Source: Lachnospiraceae bacterium
GTDB lineage: Bacteria > Bacillota > Clostridia > Lachnospirales > Lachnospiraceae
Assembly (NCBI GenBank): GCA_016280395.1
Contig: JAEEGQ010000092.1
Coordinates: forward strand, 1-32,114
Length of the DNA stretch: 32,114 nucleotides
Direction: 5' to 3'
The notes beneath the pieces were generated by a model. The model was not told the origin of the DNA, searched no databases, and saw only the letters and a program-made list of their open reading frames with translations. The position numbers and the translations under genes were made by a program. Positions 31,074-32,114 of this stretch are shown here, one piece after another. Position 1 is the stretch's first letter; every line of letters begins with the position of its first letter.

Positions 31074-32114
31074 TTACTTTTTTACTTTCACGATATACGT
31101 CATGTATGTACCGTCCGGACGGAACACGCTGCCGTTCTCATCTTTATCCTGATATACGATCTCGCCGAGGCTCCTTAACAGATCGTCGTTTACTTCCTGT
31201 GTCTTATACCAGTAGTTGTCGGCGGAATTGCGGACAAATCCTTCTTCGTTGGCTTCGCCCTTCCTCATTCCGTCATAACGCTCGGCAAGACCGACGATTA
31301 TATAATCAAGATCGTACTTTGCGATAAGCTCTTCTACCTCTTCCTTAGACTCCGAGGTATAAATGGCCTTTACATCCTTCTGTCTTTCGGTGATGATCTC
31401 CGGCTTTGCGAAGTTCGCGGAGGATCTCCAGAGCCATTCATGTGTCTCCCAGCCGATAGGCGTGGTGCTTCCGGTAAGGACGGCGATACGGCCGTAATAT
31501 GTATAACTGTAGCCGACTCCCTCAAGGATATGTACGGGCCCCTCAATATTTGTGTTGATCCATTCCGTCGCGCGTTCATCTTCGGGGTAATAATCTTTAA
31601 CGAATGCCGTGCAGTCAAGACCCTTGTAGTTGTTGTGATCGTTATACTTGCCAAACCAGCTCTCCGTAGCGTCAAAGTAGTAACCGAAGGTGGTTATGAG
31701 CAGGAACAGTGTTATCCCGCCAAATACTATCTGGCGCTTGTGGTCGGCAAACCTTAAGAACCTTGCGATTATGTAAGGCATGCACATGCCGAACATGATG
31801 AATGCCTGGTATGTGAGCTTGAACATGGTATTTGCGCGCTTGTACGAACCGGAATAGATATCCTTGACATACACAAGCTCGGGCATCAGGATAAGACCGA
31901 TCGCGCAAAGGCCTAAGGTCATGATGAACAGATCCGATATCTCGAGGGAATTGATCATCCTGTAAAGCCAGTCGAAGCCCGGATGATCGTCGCAGAATTT
32001 GCTTATGGACTCGCGGTTTATGTTCTTCTTCTTTTTATCGGCCGCGCTCTTATAACGCTTTCCGAGGCTCTTGTTCAGTCTTTTTATCATTGCCACAAGG
32101 AACGTGATGACAAC
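31074..32114 (-). CDS. DUF2298 membrane protein, C-terminal part (5' end beyond window)
   Basis: The frame is open to the window edge (VVITFLVAMIKRLNKS... at the start), so the true start lies outside; the 340-residue ATG reading is only a fragment. It has three or four membrane segments, including the signature GSYKRANTMFKLTYQAFIMFG, and then a soluble C-terminal domain with EWINTNIEGPVHILEG. These are hallmarks of the DUF2298/TIGR03662 (YYY membrane protein) family of archaea and Clostridia, thought to be envelope or glycan-transfer proteins with a glycosyltransferase-like fold. It is followed closely by the GTPase-nuclease gene and may be co-transcribed. Confidence 0.88.
   Translation of the reverse strand, partial: VVITFLVAMIKRLNKSLGKRYKSAADKKKKNINRESISKFCDDHPGFDWLYRMINSLEISDLFIMTLGLCAIGLILMPELVYVKDIYSGSYKRANTMFKLTYQAFIMFGMCMPYIIARFLRFADHKRQIVFGGITLFLLITTFGYYFDATESWFGKYNDHNNYKGLDCTAFVKDYYPEDERATEWINTNIEGPVHILEGVGYSYTYYGRIAVLTGSTTPIGWETHEWLWRSSANFAKPEIITERQKDVKAIYTSESKEEVEELIAKYDLDYIIVGLAERYDGMRKGEANEEGFVRNSADNYWYKTQEVNDDLLRSLGEIVYQDKDENGSVFRPDGTYMTYIVKVKK

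Overview
The window looks like a piece of chromosome from a gut or rumen Firmicute of the Lachnospiraceae/Clostridia type. This rests on AGGAGG-type ribosome binding sites throughout, sigma-A promoters of the TTGACA-17-TATAAT kind, Listeria-Bacteroides (Flg_new) repeats, a ferredoxin-dependent 2-oxoacid oxidoreductase, intracellular plant-polysaccharide enzymes (GH120, GH5, an esterase) and a DUF2298 membrane protein. No rRNA, tRNA, CRISPR array or complete insertion sequence was seen. Almost everything is on the minus strand; the clear plus-strand genes are the Rpn nuclease and the GH120 enzyme.

Layout. Positions 1-300 hold a possible gene tail, two tandem repeats of about 20 bp and a strong terminator. 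368-2566 is a repeat-rich surface protein that has lost its 5' end; it lies behind a terminator and next to a Hin-like serine recombinase (2770-3387). 3622-4365 is a zinc-ribbon membrane protein with an operator-like palindrome in its promoter. 4548-5696 holds a 118-bp remnant of an Rpn nuclease gene, two perfect-consensus promoters and an intact Rpn-family gene. 5816-10947 is a catabolic or assimilatory operon: ferredoxin, alpha, beta and gamma subunits of a 2-oxoacid:ferredoxin oxidoreductase, then an HTH-cupin regulator and an acyl-CoA synthetase. 11190-12364 holds a YvyF-like zinc protein and a VanZ-like protein, and 12453-14423 a GH120 beta-xylosidase.

14520-19620 is a string of small accessory genes (lipoprotein, 2H phosphoesterase, flavoprotein, MazG-like fragment, zinc ribbon, cyclase, Nudix, small proteins). 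It is marked by decay (a GNAT-like fragment, a shortened MazG) and by dispersed palindromic repeats, one of which supplies the last codons of the cyclase. 19625-21662 holds a DUF1648-like membrane protein whose leader is a three-hairpin repeat, and an SPFH/ribbon-helix-helix gene pair under a palindrome-covered promoter. 21924-32114 is a long co-oriented run. In transcription order it contains a DUF2298 protein (cut by the window edge), a TetM-like ribosomal GTPase fused to a Rae1/YacP-type NYN nuclease, an alpha/beta hydrolase, a polytopic membrane protein, a transglutaminase-like exported protein, a MinD/ParA-like ATPase and a GH5 glycosidase.

Most notable: the GTPase-nuclease fusion at 28479-31064 joins an A-site-binding translation factor to a domain whose best-known relative cuts mRNA in the ribosomal A site. 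Second is the promoterless, startless adhesin next to a serine recombinase, which could be a silent cassette or simply debris.
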